A stretch of 64,000 bases of DNA from the NCBI RefSeq assembly GCF_013623905.1, contig NZ_JABKDD010000004.1, positions 1 through 64,000 of the forward strand, written 5' to 3'. Source of the DNA: Brevibacterium sediminis (lineage in GTDB: Bacteria > Actinomycetota > Actinomycetes > Actinomycetales > Brevibacteriaceae). The notes beneath the pieces were generated by a model. It was not told the origin of the DNA. It did not search any database and worked only from the letters and a program-made list of their open reading frames with translations. A program made the position numbers and the translations under genes. This document shows, in pieces, positions 1 through 8,356 of this stretch; the first letter of the stretch is position 1, and each line of letters begins with the position of its first letter.

Positions 1-330
1 GTCACGCCCCCGGTTTTCCGGGGGTGGACAGCCTTCTGATCAAGTTACCGAGGTGGGCCGGGCTGGTGCCGGCCGCACCACCCATGTGATCGGACAAATC
101 GGCCCGAAGACACCACCAAAGGGGGTGGGTCACCGCCGGGTTGAGTCACGATCACGGGATGGGTACGGCCAACACCTACTCTGCCAGCCGGTCCCAGACC
201 AGCCACTACCAAGACTCACAGCCGTCGGGTAGCGCGGAGGGAGTTGCCGACAACTGAAAGCGAGGTGCCGCACGCCCGATACACTGCTGAACAGCACAGG
301 CCGTGGCCCACGAAAGAAAACGAGCGAGCG
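1..330. other. Non-coding lead-in with a hairpin at 7-24
   Basis: No convincing gene lies before the LysR start at 331. A perfect hairpin at 7-24 (CCCCCGG, loop TTTT, CCGGGGG) may end a gene left of the window, though it has no T-run. The long minus-strand reading frame from 130 to 993 is antisense to the LysR gene and resembles no known family. The LysR promoter should lie here but no clear -35/-10 pair was found. Confidence 0.4.
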
Positions 331-1209
331 ATGCAGTTCACCTTGGCACAGATCACCGGCTTCATCGCGGTGGCCGAAAACCTTCACTTCGGACGCGCCG
401 CTGAAGAGCTGAATATGACCCAGCCACCGTTGAGCCGGCAGATCCAGAAGCTGGAGAAATCGATCGGTGTCCACCTCTTCGAACGCAACAATCGCACCGT
501 CACACTTACGCCGGCAGGTGAGGCCTTCCTCGCTGAGGCATACGGTCTGCTCGCCTCCGTCGAGCGTGCCCCGCGGCGAGCACAGAAGATCGCCGAGGGC
601 TCCTGGGGTCAGATCACCATCGGGTGCACTGCGGTCTCGACGTTCGGCGTCCTCGGCAGTCTGGTCTCGACCCTGGCAGAACAGCTGCCGGGCATAAGCG
701 TCGAGATCGCCGAGATGGTTACGGCAGAACAGATCAAGGCCTTGTCTGAGGGCAAGATCGACATCGGCCTGGGGCGAGTGGGCCGCATTCCCGAAACCAT
801 CGACGCGACCCTGGTCCTGTCTGAGCAGCTCGTACTGGCAGTCCCTTCGGACCATGCGTTCGCCGCACGTGACTCTGTGGACACAAAGGAGATCTCCGGT
901 CAGCGACTGCTCATGCACGATGCCACGAGGGCTCGATACTTCTACGATCTCACCGTTCGCTACATCGATGTCGAAGCCAATGAGGTGGCTCATTCGCTGA
1001 GCCAGATCCTGACCATCGTCAATCTCGTCGCTGCTGGTCGCGGCATCGCCGTCGTCTCGGAATCAGCTGCTCGCCTCGGCGTCGACGGTGTCACATATGT
1101 GCCGCTCCACGACGCTCCACGCGATGTCGTCGAACTTCATGCGATCTGGAATCCGGAGTCCCGCAACCCGGCACTCAAGGAAGTCCTCGCATTGATTCGC
1201 AGAGAATGA
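331..1209 (+). CDS. LysR-family transcriptional regulator
   Basis: This 292-residue protein has the LysR layout. A winged helix-turn-helix fills about residues 1-60, with the recognition-helix stretch MTQPPLSRQIQKLE at 29-42, followed by a substrate-binding effector domain. The start is ATG 331, because LysR proteins begin directly at the helix-turn-helix; the open frame upstream (from 244) adds residues without homology. It lies 106 bases upstream of kdgD on the same strand, so it probably regulates the sugar-acid genes that follow. Effector and mode are not visible from the sequence; a sugar acid such as glucarate is an inference from the neighbours. Confidence 0.88.
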   Translation: MQFTLAQITGFIAVAENLHFGRAAEELNMTQPPLSRQIQKLEKSIGVHLFERNNRTVTLTPAGEAFLAEAYGLLASVERAPRRAQKIAEGSWGQITIGCTAVSTFGVLGSLVSTLAEQLPGISVEIAEMVTAEQIKALSEGKIDIGLGRVGRIPETIDATLVLSEQLVLAVPSDHAFAARDSVDTKEISGQRLLMHDATRARYFYDLTVRYIDVEANEVAHSLSQILTIVNLVAAGRGIAVVSESAARLGVDGVTYVPLHDAPRDVVELHAIWNPESRNPALKEVLALIRRE

Positions 1210-1249
1210 AGATAATACCTTCTGGGCATCAATGCATATATAAATAATC

Positions 1250-1280
1250 TTGGACAGGAATTATTCCTCGTTCTTACAGT
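1250..1280 (+). promoter_or_regulatory. Candidate kdgD promoter with palindromic operator
   Basis: TTGGAC at 1250-1255 and TACAGT at 1275-1280 could be -35 and -10 elements with a 19-base spacer, slightly long. The spacer holds the perfect palindrome AGGAATTATTCCT (1256-1268). The surroundings are clearly more AT-rich than the flanking genes. A regulator bound here would block or reposition polymerase on the kdgD promoter. Confidence 0.45.
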
Positions 1281-1315
1281 GGGATCACTATCCCGACTAA
1301 CAAGGACGTCATTCC

Positions 1316-2263
1316 GTGGCCAATTACCAACCTCAAGAACTCGCCGACCATCTCAAGGACGGACTCCTCTCCTTCCCCGCGACAGCATTCAACGCAGACC
1401 TGTCCCTCGACGCCGACGCCTATTCCGACCACATCGCCTGGCAGTCGAGCTTCGACGTCGCAGGACTCTTCGCCGCTGGCGGAACCGGCGAGGGATTCAG
1501 CCTCACTCCCCCGGAAGCGAAACAGGTCGTGGGCTTGGCAGTTTCAAACTCACGTGCTGAAGTGCCGGTCCTTGCTTCGGCAGGGGGCGCCACTGCACAC
1601 GCCGTGCAGAATGCGATCGACGCCGAGGAAGCCGGAGCAGAGGGCCTTCTGGCCCTTCCTCCCTACCTCACTGAATGCAGCCAAGACGGCCTCTTCGAGC
1701 ACGTATCCGCCATCTGCAAAGCAACCAAGATCGGCGTCATCGTCTACAACCGGGCAAATGCGATCTACTCGCCCGAGACCGTTGAACGCCTCGCCGACAC
1801 CCATGAGAATTTCATCGGCTTCAAGGACGCCCTCGGCAACATCGAGCAGCTGACGAAGGTCTACGCCCGCACCGGCGACCGCCTCTTCTACCTCGGCGGA
1901 CTTCCGACCGCCGAAGTCTATGCACTGCCATTGCTGCAGCTCGGAATGAGCACCTACTCATCCGCCATGTTCAACTTCGCACCCGAATTCGCCCTCGACT
2001 TCTACGATGCGGTGCGCAAACAGGACCGCGCCGCCGTGACAGAGAAGCTCAACTCCTTCGTCCTGCCCTACTCGAAGATCCGCGAACGAGTGGCCGGCTA
2101 CGGCGTCTCCATCGTCAAGGGCGGCCTCAAAGTCATCGGCCGCGACTGCGGGCCGGTCCGGCCACCCTTGCAGAACCTCACCGAGGCAGACCTGCAGGAT
2201 CTCGAACAAGTTATGTCCGCTGCCGGCATCCGACTCGACCGCACCGCGTCCGCGGTCGCCTGA
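1316..2263 (+). CDS. kdgD: 5-dehydro-4-deoxyglucarate dehydratase
   Basis: The enzyme is a TIM-barrel protein of the dihydrodipicolinate synthase family. It dehydrates and decarboxylates 5-dehydro-4-deoxyglucarate to 2,5-dioxopentanoate (2-oxoglutarate semialdehyde) plus CO2. Visible family features are LFAAGGTGEGFSLTP (51-65), the active-site tyrosine Tyr144 in VYNRAN, and the Schiff-base lysine Lys170 in FIGFKD. Its 315 residues match the family length. The start is GTG 1316, with AAGGA nine bases upstream. The next gene oxidises the product, so these two form the end of the glucarate/galactarate pathway. The 4-hydroxyproline-pathway deaminases are relatives, but the sequence fits KdgD better. 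Confidence 0.92.
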   Translation: MANYQPQELADHLKDGLLSFPATAFNADLSLDADAYSDHIAWQSSFDVAGLFAAGGTGEGFSLTPPEAKQVVGLAVSNSRAEVPVLASAGGATAHAVQNAIDAEEAGAEGLLALPPYLTECSQDGLFEHVSAICKATKIGVIVYNRANAIYSPETVERLADTHENFIGFKDALGNIEQLTKVYARTGDRLFYLGGLPTAEVYALPLLQLGMSTYSSAMFNFAPEFALDFYDAVRKQDRAAVTEKLNSFVLPYSKIRERVAGYGVSIVKGGLKVIGRDCGPVRPPLQNLTEADLQDLEQVMSAAGIRLDRTASAVA

Positions 2264-2372
2264 ACGTTCAGTCCGCCACGAATCCGCGGCTGAGACAGCC
2301 ACACCCACAGATCGGCGCCGATCGGCTTGAGCCGGTCGGCGCCGACATCGCTATCAGGAATAGAGGTCACTT

Positions 2373-4532
2373 ATGACGACGCAGTTCACTACCGCGACGA
2401 CCGACTCGGACGTCGACACATCACTTTCCGGCACATCAATTGTGGCCGGCACGAAGACGCCAGGACAGGGGGAGACCAGCCGTGCAATCAATCCGGCGAC
2501 AGGTGAGACCTTAGATCCCGAATACACGCTGCTCACCGAGGAGCAGGTATCCGCAGCCATCGCCGAGGCCCACGATGCGTTCCCTTCGTACCGCGGCACT
2601 TCGCCGGAGATCCGCGCAACCTTTCTCGAGAGAATCGCAGCCAATATCGAGTCTGACGCGCGGCGCATCGTCGACCGGGCCGTTCTGGAGACCGGACTTC
2701 CTGCGGGGCGCCTGAATGGCGAGATCACCAGAACCTCCAACCAGCTGCGCCTGTTCGCATCTGTCGTTCGGCTCGGTGACGCCCACGGCGTGCGCATTGA
2801 TCCCGCGCTCCCGGACCGCGCACCGCTGCCGCGCCCCGATATTCGTCAGCGCAAGGTTCCTCTGGGCCCCGTCGCTGTCTTCGGCGCGAGCAACTTTCCC
2901 CTTGCTTTCTCAACCGCAGGCGGTGACACCGCTTCCGCACTTGCTGCCGGATGCCCGGTCATCGTCAAGGCCCATAATGCCCACCCCGGGACCAACGAAC
3001 TGGTCGGTGCCGCCATCACTCGTGCCGTTCGCGACAGCGGGCTTCACCCGGGCGTCTTTTCACTCGTCTATGGGGCTGGCTCCGAGGTCGGGCAGCAGTT
3101 AGCCACGGACCGGCGGATCACGGCCGTAGGATTCACCGGTTCCAGGGCTGCCGGACTGGCATTGTCGGCCGCCACCGCGGCTCGACCCACACCGATCCCT
3201 GTCTATGCCGAGATGAGTTCAATCAATCCCGTGTTCGTCCTGCCAGGCGCCATTGCCGATGACGTCGCCGAGGTGGCCCAAGGCTTCTTCGGAGCAGTGA
3301 CCGGTTCCTCCGGTCAGTTGTGCACCTCCCCTGGAATTCTCTTCGTTCCCAACGGCGACCGTGGAGATGCGCTGACGGCTCGCATTGCTGAGGAATTCAA
3401 CGCGGCGAAGGGTCAAACGATGCTCACTCCCTCCATAGCCGCAGCCTGGCAGAGTGGAGTCGACCAGCTTTCAGCACAGCCGGGCGTCTCATCTCTGGCT
3501 CAGGGGGCGGATGGGGAGACGCTCAACGCGCCCGGGCCCCGCGTGTTCACGACCTCGATCCAGGACTTCGCGTCGAACAAGGAACTGCAGAATGAGATCT
3601 TCGGGTCCGCTGCCCTCGTCGTGCGCTATCACTCGACTGATGAGCTGGAGCATGTCGTAGCAGAGCTCGAAGGACAGCTGACTGCGACACTGCAGATGGG
3701 TGAACAGGACACCGAGGTGGCCGACGCGCTTGTGCGCGCGCTGGAACTCACCGTCGGACGGATCATCGTCAACGGTTGGCCGACAGGAGTCGATGTCGGC
3801 CATGCGATGATCCATGGTGGACCGTTTCCAGCGACGTCAGCTCCGCAGACCACCTCGGTGGGTGCAACTGCGATCGACAGGTTCCTCCGCCCGGTCGCCT
3901 ACCAGAACGTCCCGCAGGCCATTCTTCATCCGGTCCTCCAGGACGCCAATCCTTGGGCGGTGGCCCGGGTGCTCGATGGTCGATACTCTGCAGCACAGCG
4001 TGGCGATGCCTCGGCCGCTACCGACGCAGCTGTCTCGGCGAAATCCTTCGCAGACGGCGTGCGCCACCGTCTCAATGAACTCGGATTCGACCTTCCCGAA
4101 GCCAATCCCGCCAGCTACAGCTACGAGACGGTGACCGTCGCCGGCCAGTTGGCCTTCGTGTCCGGGCAGATTGCCAAACAAGGCGGAGAAGTACCGGTCC
4201 AGGGAGTCGTCGGTGAGGATCTGAGCATAGAGGACGGAATTGCGGCAGCTCAGCTGTGCGTGGTGAATCTCATTGCCCAGCTGGAGACGAACCTCGGCCT
4301 CGACAATGTCGAGGGCATCGCCAAACTCAACGTCTATGTGGCCAGTCCGACAGACTTCAGTAAGCACCCCGTCGTCGCTGAAGGGGCCTCCAAACTCCTT
4401 GTCGATGCTCTGGGAGACGCAGGCCGTCATGCACGCACTGCTCTGGGAGTCCCGCGTCTCCCTGCGAACTCACCGGTTGAGATCGAAGCCGTCGTCAAGC
4501 TCAAGAGTCCAGGTGAACTCCGCCCCAGCTGA
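2373..4532 (+). CDS. 2-oxoglutarate-semialdehyde dehydrogenase fused to a C-terminal RidA domain
   Basis: Residues 1 to about 536 form an NAD(P)-dependent aldehyde dehydrogenase of the 2-oxoglutarate-semialdehyde class. The catalytic set is Asn174 (GASNFP), Glu280 (YAEMSS) and Cys317 (GQLCTS). The stretch near 536 (NPWAVARVLDG) resembles the normal end of such enzymes. A linker rich in Ala/Ser/Asp (537-561) leads into a complete RidA/YjgF domain (562-711). That domain keeps FVSGQI, the Arg equivalent of the enamine-deaminase arginine (Arg688 in RHART) and VEIEAVV. The 719 residues compare with about 520-530 for stand-alone enzymes. The dehydrogenase oxidises the kdgD product to 2-oxoglutarate. 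The role of the RidA half is unknown; removing reactive imines formed from the aldehyde is one possibility. Confidence 0.9.
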   Translation: MTTQFTTATTDSDVDTSLSGTSIVAGTKTPGQGETSRAINPATGETLDPEYTLLTEEQVSAAIAEAHDAFPSYRGTSPEIRATFLERIAANIESDARRIVDRAVLETGLPAGRLNGEITRTSNQLRLFASVVRLGDAHGVRIDPALPDRAPLPRPDIRQRKVPLGPVAVFGASNFPLAFSTAGGDTASALAAGCPVIVKAHNAHPGTNELVGAAITRAVRDSGLHPGVFSLVYGAGSEVGQQLATDRRITAVGFTGSRAAGLALSAATAARPTPIPVYAEMSSINPVFVLPGAIADDVAEVAQGFFGAVTGSSGQLCTSPGILFVPNGDRGDALTARIAEEFNAAKGQTMLTPSIAAAWQSGVDQLSAQPGVSSLAQGADGETLNAPGPRVFTTSIQDFASNKELQNEIFGSAALVVRYHSTDELEHVVAELEGQLTATLQMGEQDTEVADALVRALELTVGRIIVNGWPTGVDVGHAMIHGGPFPATSAPQTTSVGATAIDRFLRPVAYQNVPQAILHPVLQDANPWAVARVLDGRYSAAQRGDASAATDAAVSAKSFADGVRHRLNELGFDLPEANPASYSYETVTVAGQLAFVSGQIAKQGGEVPVQGVVGEDLSIEDGIAAAQLCVVNLIAQLETNLGLDNVEGIAKLNVYVASPTDFSKHPVVAEGASKLLVDALGDAGRHARTALGVPRLPANSPVEIEAVVKLKSPGELRPS

Positions 4533-4562
4533 TCAGCTGCCAAGCTGACAGCACAAACGCAG

Positions 4563-4594
4563 AGCGGTCCGGTCGATTCAACGACCGGACCGCT
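4563..4594 (+). terminator. Rho-independent-type terminator after the ALDH-RidA gene
   Basis: Perfect 13-base arms (AGCGGTCCGGTCG and its complement) surround the loop ATTCAA and are followed by TTCAATT. It lies 30 bases after the stop codon. Confidence 0.8.
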
Positions 4595-4656
4595 TTCAAT
4601 TCCCTGCTGACCATAAGGTAACTGCATCTCACTCTTCTGCTGGTTTCAATCTACGC

Positions 4657-4696
4657 AACGGGGCGGACACTCCCTTGTGGGAATGTCCGCCCCGTT
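4657..4696 (-). terminator. Strong hairpin terminator for the minus-strand ABC/M24 operon
   Basis: Eighteen-base arms starting AACGGGGCGGACA close on a TTGT loop with one internal mismatch. It sits 58 bases beyond the stop of the M24 gene and opposite the 4563-4594 terminator, so the two convergent units are insulated from each other. Confidence 0.75.
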
Positions 4697-4754
4697 CAAC
4701 CTGCAAGGAGTTGAGCGTCCTGCGTGAGACACATCGAAGTGGAGAGGTCCCGCC

Positions 4755-6404
4755 TCAGCGCTTGGAGAGAATATAGGTACGGTCCGACCCGATGAACCAG
4801 AGGTCCTCAGTGCCGATCGCCACATTGCCGTACCGCCACGGGATCTCCGCGGCGCCGAAGGAACCGACCTCCAAGACGTGCTTGTAGCCGGGACGCAACT
4901 CGTTGGCGAATGACTCCTGCTTGCCCATGAGGTGCCCGACATTGCGCTTCCGGTATTCCGTGTTGAAATCCACGTCTGCACCTAGCATGCCGATCTCGAT
5001 CATCCTGTCGAGGTGGGGCGCCAAGTAGTCCAATGTCCCCTGATGGACATCCTCGCACACGACTCCGGGACGCAACTGGCCGATGATTCCCTCACGGACC
5101 ACGTCGAAGAAGAACTCATAGGCCTCTTTGGCACTATCGGTACGCGGAAGCGACCGTGCCATATCGGAGGTCGCCACAGTGATCCCGTCAAAGGTGATCC
5201 GCACACCGGCGTCGAGTTGGATGCACTTCGTGTCATCGTTGATCGGGAAATCGACGGGAGGTCCGGGAAACAGCATTCTGTTCGAGGAGTGCAAGTTGGT
5301 GAAGTACGGTTCGATCGCAAAAGGAATCACGTTGTCCGTGCGAAATTCGACGATCTTGTCCACATAGCGCGCGTAGATGTCGAGCTCGGTGAACTCAAGC
5401 CCCGCCGCCAACGACTCCTCCGCCCATTTCAGAGCCTCTTCGATGGCGAAGACGCTGCACCTGGCAGCAACGATCTGGAACCCGAGGTCTTCGTGGTCAC
5501 GAATATCGCGCCAGTGACCGAGAGCGGTCGACAACTCATTGAGGACGGCGCCTTCGGCTTCGAGTTCGAGTGCCAGACCGGTTGCGATCCACTCCTCCTC
5601 AACGCCGATCTGATTGCCATGAGCCAGTGCCACAGCTGCCGCACCAAGTCCGGCGAAGCGGCCGATCGGAGTGCCGGACACACCGTGCGCGGTCTCCGGG
5701 GCGAGAACGTAGAGTTTCTCGTCCTGCGTTGACCAAACCGCCAGTTGATCTTCGCTCTGCTGAGTTCCGACGACCTCGCTGAAGTTCGGCGGAGCGGCGA
5801 TGATGACGGCGTCGAGACCGCGGTCCTTCGCCATCGACTGCAGCGCCGAATAGCGTGTGTCGGTCTGCGACTGGATCTCCTTGTCCAGTCCGTCAAGATG
5901 TTCGACGTCGTCGATGAGCCGCGTCGCAGTCTCCGCTCCGAGCTCACGCCAGCGAGAGAAGCGCTCAAGAACCGCTGCGGTGTCGATCTCATAGGCGACC
6001 ACCGGAGTCGTCGGCTGCTTGTCGGCGACGACATCGAGGCTCTCCGACAACGTCGAGTAGTGCTTCATGACAACACCGGAGTCGAGACCGACCTGATCCC
6101 CTTCTGCGAGCTCCTCAACCAATGTCGAGAGTGATGCTGAGGCTGGTGTATCGGCAACAATTCGGGGATCGATCGTCACCCACGGCGCATAGAATCTCAT
6201 CCGCTCCTTCGGTACCCCGGCGGACAGGGCGTTTCCCTGCTCCTGCTGGCGAACAAGCAGCACTTCACCGTCAGTCGTGTCGGCGATGATCGGTGCAACC
6301 AGAGGGCTCGAATCAAGGCGAATCGCAGAGAACAGAAGGCTCTTCTGGGCATCTAGTCCGAACGAATCTGCCAGACGCGTCTTGTCGGTTGTCAGTTTGA
6401 TCAT
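4755..6404 (-). CDS. M24-family (creatinase/aminopeptidase P fold) metallohydrolase
   Basis: The C-terminal half of this 549-residue protein is a pita-bread M24 domain with all five metal ligands recognisable: Asp398 (LDAG), Asp414 (TSD), His491 (GHLMG), Glu512 and Glu533. The first 310 residues look like two consecutive creatinase-N-type domains (about 20-150 and 185-300), as in long aminopeptidase P enzymes; most bacterial homologues have one and are near 380-450 residues. The start is ATG 6404, with GGAG upstream. It is the last gene of an operon with a NitT/TauT-type importer, so it probably hydrolyses an imported N-containing compound such as an X-Pro peptide or creatine-like amide. Substrate is not decidable. 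Confidence 0.82.
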   Translation of the reverse strand: MIKLTTDKTRLADSFGLDAQKSLLFSAIRLDSSPLVAPIIADTTDGEVLLVRQQEQGNALSAGVPKERMRFYAPWVTIDPRIVADTPASASLSTLVEELAEGDQVGLDSGVVMKHYSTLSESLDVVADKQPTTPVVAYEIDTAAVLERFSRWRELGAETATRLIDDVEHLDGLDKEIQSQTDTRYSALQSMAKDRGLDAVIIAAPPNFSEVVGTQQSEDQLAVWSTQDEKLYVLAPETAHGVSGTPIGRFAGLGAAAVALAHGNQIGVEEEWIATGLALELEAEGAVLNELSTALGHWRDIRDHEDLGFQIVAARCSVFAIEEALKWAEESLAAGLEFTELDIYARYVDKIVEFRTDNVIPFAIEPYFTNLHSSNRMLFPGPPVDFPINDDTKCIQLDAGVRITFDGITVATSDMARSLPRTDSAKEAYEFFFDVVREGIIGQLRPGVVCEDVHQGTLDYLAPHLDRMIEIGMLGADVDFNTEYRKRNVGHLMGKQESFANELRPGYKHVLEVGSFGAAEIPWRYGNVAIGTEDLWFIGSDRTYILSKR

Positions 6405-6523
6405 TGCGTTTCCAACTCCATATCTTCCTTGAGACGTGTTCGCCTCGTGCGGTGTGCCTTGGGCCGAAGGATCCCTGCCGGCCATCCCTGGCATGTGTTC
6501 GTCGGGCCGGAGGGGCGGACCGC

Positions 6524-7303
6524 TCAGCTGATTCCGGCGGTGACGCCGATGTGGGATTCGATCTCCGCCACGTAGCTGGCGAAGTTCTCTGAGAATTTGT
6601 GCTCTTTCGCGCGGGGACGTTCGATGTCCACCTTGACGTCAGCGACGATCCGTCCCGGACGATCACCGACAACGACGACTCGATCTGCCAGCCATACAGC
6701 TTCAGAGATGCTGTGGGTGACGAAGAGGACACTGCAGCCCGTGCGGCGCCAGATCCTCTGGATTTCGAAGTTCATCGAATCACGCGTCATCGCGTCGAGT
6801 GCGCCGAATGGCTCATCCATGAGGAGAATTTCCGGACGTGAAACCAACGCGCGGCAGATGGCGACGCGTTGCTGCATCCCACCGCTGAGCTCGTAGGAGT
6901 ACCGGGTCGCTTTCTCTCCAAGTCCGACCATGTGCAGCAGCTCCATGGCGTGGTCCTTGGATTCCGATGTGACGGCGTCACGAAATTCCAAGGGCAGGAG
7001 GACATTGTCGAGATTATTCCGCCAGGGCAGGAGGACCGGGCTCTGGAACACCATTCCGATGTCCTTGAGTGCGGCGCTGATCTCACGTCCGCGGATGAGG
7101 ATTTCGCCTTCAGAGGCTTCCTGCAGACCCGAGATCGTGTTGAGCAGAGTGGTCTTTCCGCTGCCGGACTGGCCGACGATCGAGACGAACTCCCCCGGGT
7201 TGACATGGAAGTCGAGTCCCTTGAGGACGACGTTCTCCTGCCCGTCTCGCGAGGTGTAGGTCTTGCCGACGTTGTTGACTGAGATCGCATAGTCAGTGGT
7301 CAT
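6524..7303 (-). CDS. ABC transporter ATP-binding protein, NitT/TauT type
   Basis: The 259-residue ATPase energises an importer of the nitrate/taurine/sulfonate class. Walker A is GQSGSGKT (44-51), the Q-loop glutamine is Gln87, the signature is LSGGM (139-143, Met replacing the usual Gln) and Walker B is LLMDEP (160-165). The start is ATG 7303, with GGAG seven bases upstream. It follows the binding-protein gene by 13 bases and precedes the M24 gene, all on the minus strand. Confidence 0.9.
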   Translation of the reverse strand: MTTDYAISVNNVGKTYTSRDGQENVVLKGLDFHVNPGEFVSIVGQSGSGKTTLLNTISGLQEASEGEILIRGREISAALKDIGMVFQSPVLLPWRNNLDNVLLPLEFRDAVTSESKDHAMELLHMVGLGEKATRYSYELSGGMQQRVAICRALVSRPEILLMDEPFGALDAMTRDSMNFEIQRIWRRTGCSVLFVTHSISEAVWLADRVVVVGDRPGRIVADVKVDIERPRAKEHKFSENFASYVAEIESHIGVTAGIS

Positions 7304-7316
7304 GGTCGTACTCCAT

Positions 7317-8345
7317 TCACTTTGTGGGTGCCGCAACGTCTTCGTCATGGCGAATCGGGTCGATGTAGTCGTTCGTATAGATGTCATCGACGGTGAGGTC
7401 GGTCGAATTCTCGAGACCGAGGAAGTCAGTGGCCACGCTCAGCATCTGCCCAACTCCATCGTCGGTCATCACACCGAACTGGTCGTCTGCCTTTCCGGTG
7501 GCCCAGTTCAACTCGCATTGCGACTTGAGCGCATAGGTCACGGTCTCCGGTTCGTACCCTTGAACTTCCTTCGTGAACTCCTCTGCAGTCTGATCCGGGT
7601 GGTCGCAGGCCCAGAGAAAGCCCTTCTGCATCGCGCGGTTGAAGCGCTCAATACGCTCGGGATCATTCTTCAGGGCCTCATCCGAGACCACGATGCCATT
7701 GCCGTAGAGGTCGATGCCGACGTCAGACCATTTGAGGATGTTCGCCTTCTCACCGAGCGCCATCAGCGCCGGCTCGTCGGAGACGTAGAGCGCGAGGTTC
7801 GCATCCCAGCGGTCGGCCAGCAGACCTGGAATCTTCGATTCGCCGGTGGCGTGGACGACGTTGACGTCATCCTGTTTAAGGCCACTGCGTTCGAGCGCGA
7901 GCGGCCACATAGCCGTCATGGCACCGGCACCCTCAGTCGCCACCGTCTTGCCCTTCATGTCCTCCCAGGTTTTGATACCCGAACTCTCGAGTGCGATAGT
8001 CGCGTACGCTGATCGGGCCTGAAGCAGATTCACCTGCTTAACGTGAGCTCCTTTGCCCTGGCTGAGGATGGTCGCGCCGAAATCGGCCCATCCGGCGTCG
8101 ACTCTCCCGGTTTCGACGGAAGTCACGGTGTTCGTTGAGCCGGAACCCGGCATCAGCGAGACGTCGAATCCTTCCTCTTCAAAGAACCCCTCGGCCTCAG
8201 CTGCGAAGAACGGTGCGTGCTTCGGCAGATAGGCGACGTCGACCATGAGGTTGAAGTCATCGAGTCCGTCCTTTGGCGTGCATCCTGTCAGAGTGACGAC
8301 AGACAGCAGGAGCGGCGCAACTAGCAGTTTCTTCAAGATGTGCAT
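7317..8345 (-). CDS. ABC transporter substrate-binding lipoprotein (NMT1/THI5-like, SsuA/TauA fold)
   Basis: A signal peptide ends in the lipobox LTGC, with the lipid-anchored cysteine at residue 22. The mature part is a type-2 periplasmic-binding fold of the NMT1/THI5 class, for example AYLPKHAPFFAAEAEGFFEEEG and the GRVDAGWADFGA segment. The length of 342 residues is normal. ATG 8345 is preceded by GAGGCGGAACC; a longer reading from 8378 lacks a better site. It recognises the imported compound outside the membrane. Relatives bind sulfonates, nitrate, pyrimidine precursors or riboflavin, so the ligand cannot be named. Confidence 0.88.
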   Translation of the reverse strand: MHILKKLLVAPLLLSVVTLTGCTPKDGLDDFNLMVDVAYLPKHAPFFAAEAEGFFEEEGFDVSLMPGSGSTNTVTSVETGRVDAGWADFGATILSQGKGAHVKQVNLLQARSAYATIALESSGIKTWEDMKGKTVATEGAGAMTAMWPLALERSGLKQDDVNVVHATGESKIPGLLADRWDANLALYVSDEPALMALGEKANILKWSDVGIDLYGNGIVVSDEALKNDPERIERFNRAMQKGFLWACDHPDQTAEEFTKEVQGYEPETVTYALKSQCELNWATGKADDQFGVMTDDGVGQMLSVATDFLGLENSTDLTVDDIYTNDYIDPIRHDEDVAAPTK

Positions 8346-8356
8346 GGTTCCGCCTC

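Noticed and set aside
130-993. Long minus-strand reading frame opposite the first LysR gene
   Set aside because: It is antisense to conserved LysR sequence, has no family resemblance and no ribosome site.
2373-4532. Sequencing error joining two separate genes (ALDH and RidA)
   Set aside because: The frame is open with normal codon use through the linker and no ribosome site or start codon precedes the RidA part. It is kept as a fusion, though only resequencing can exclude an error.
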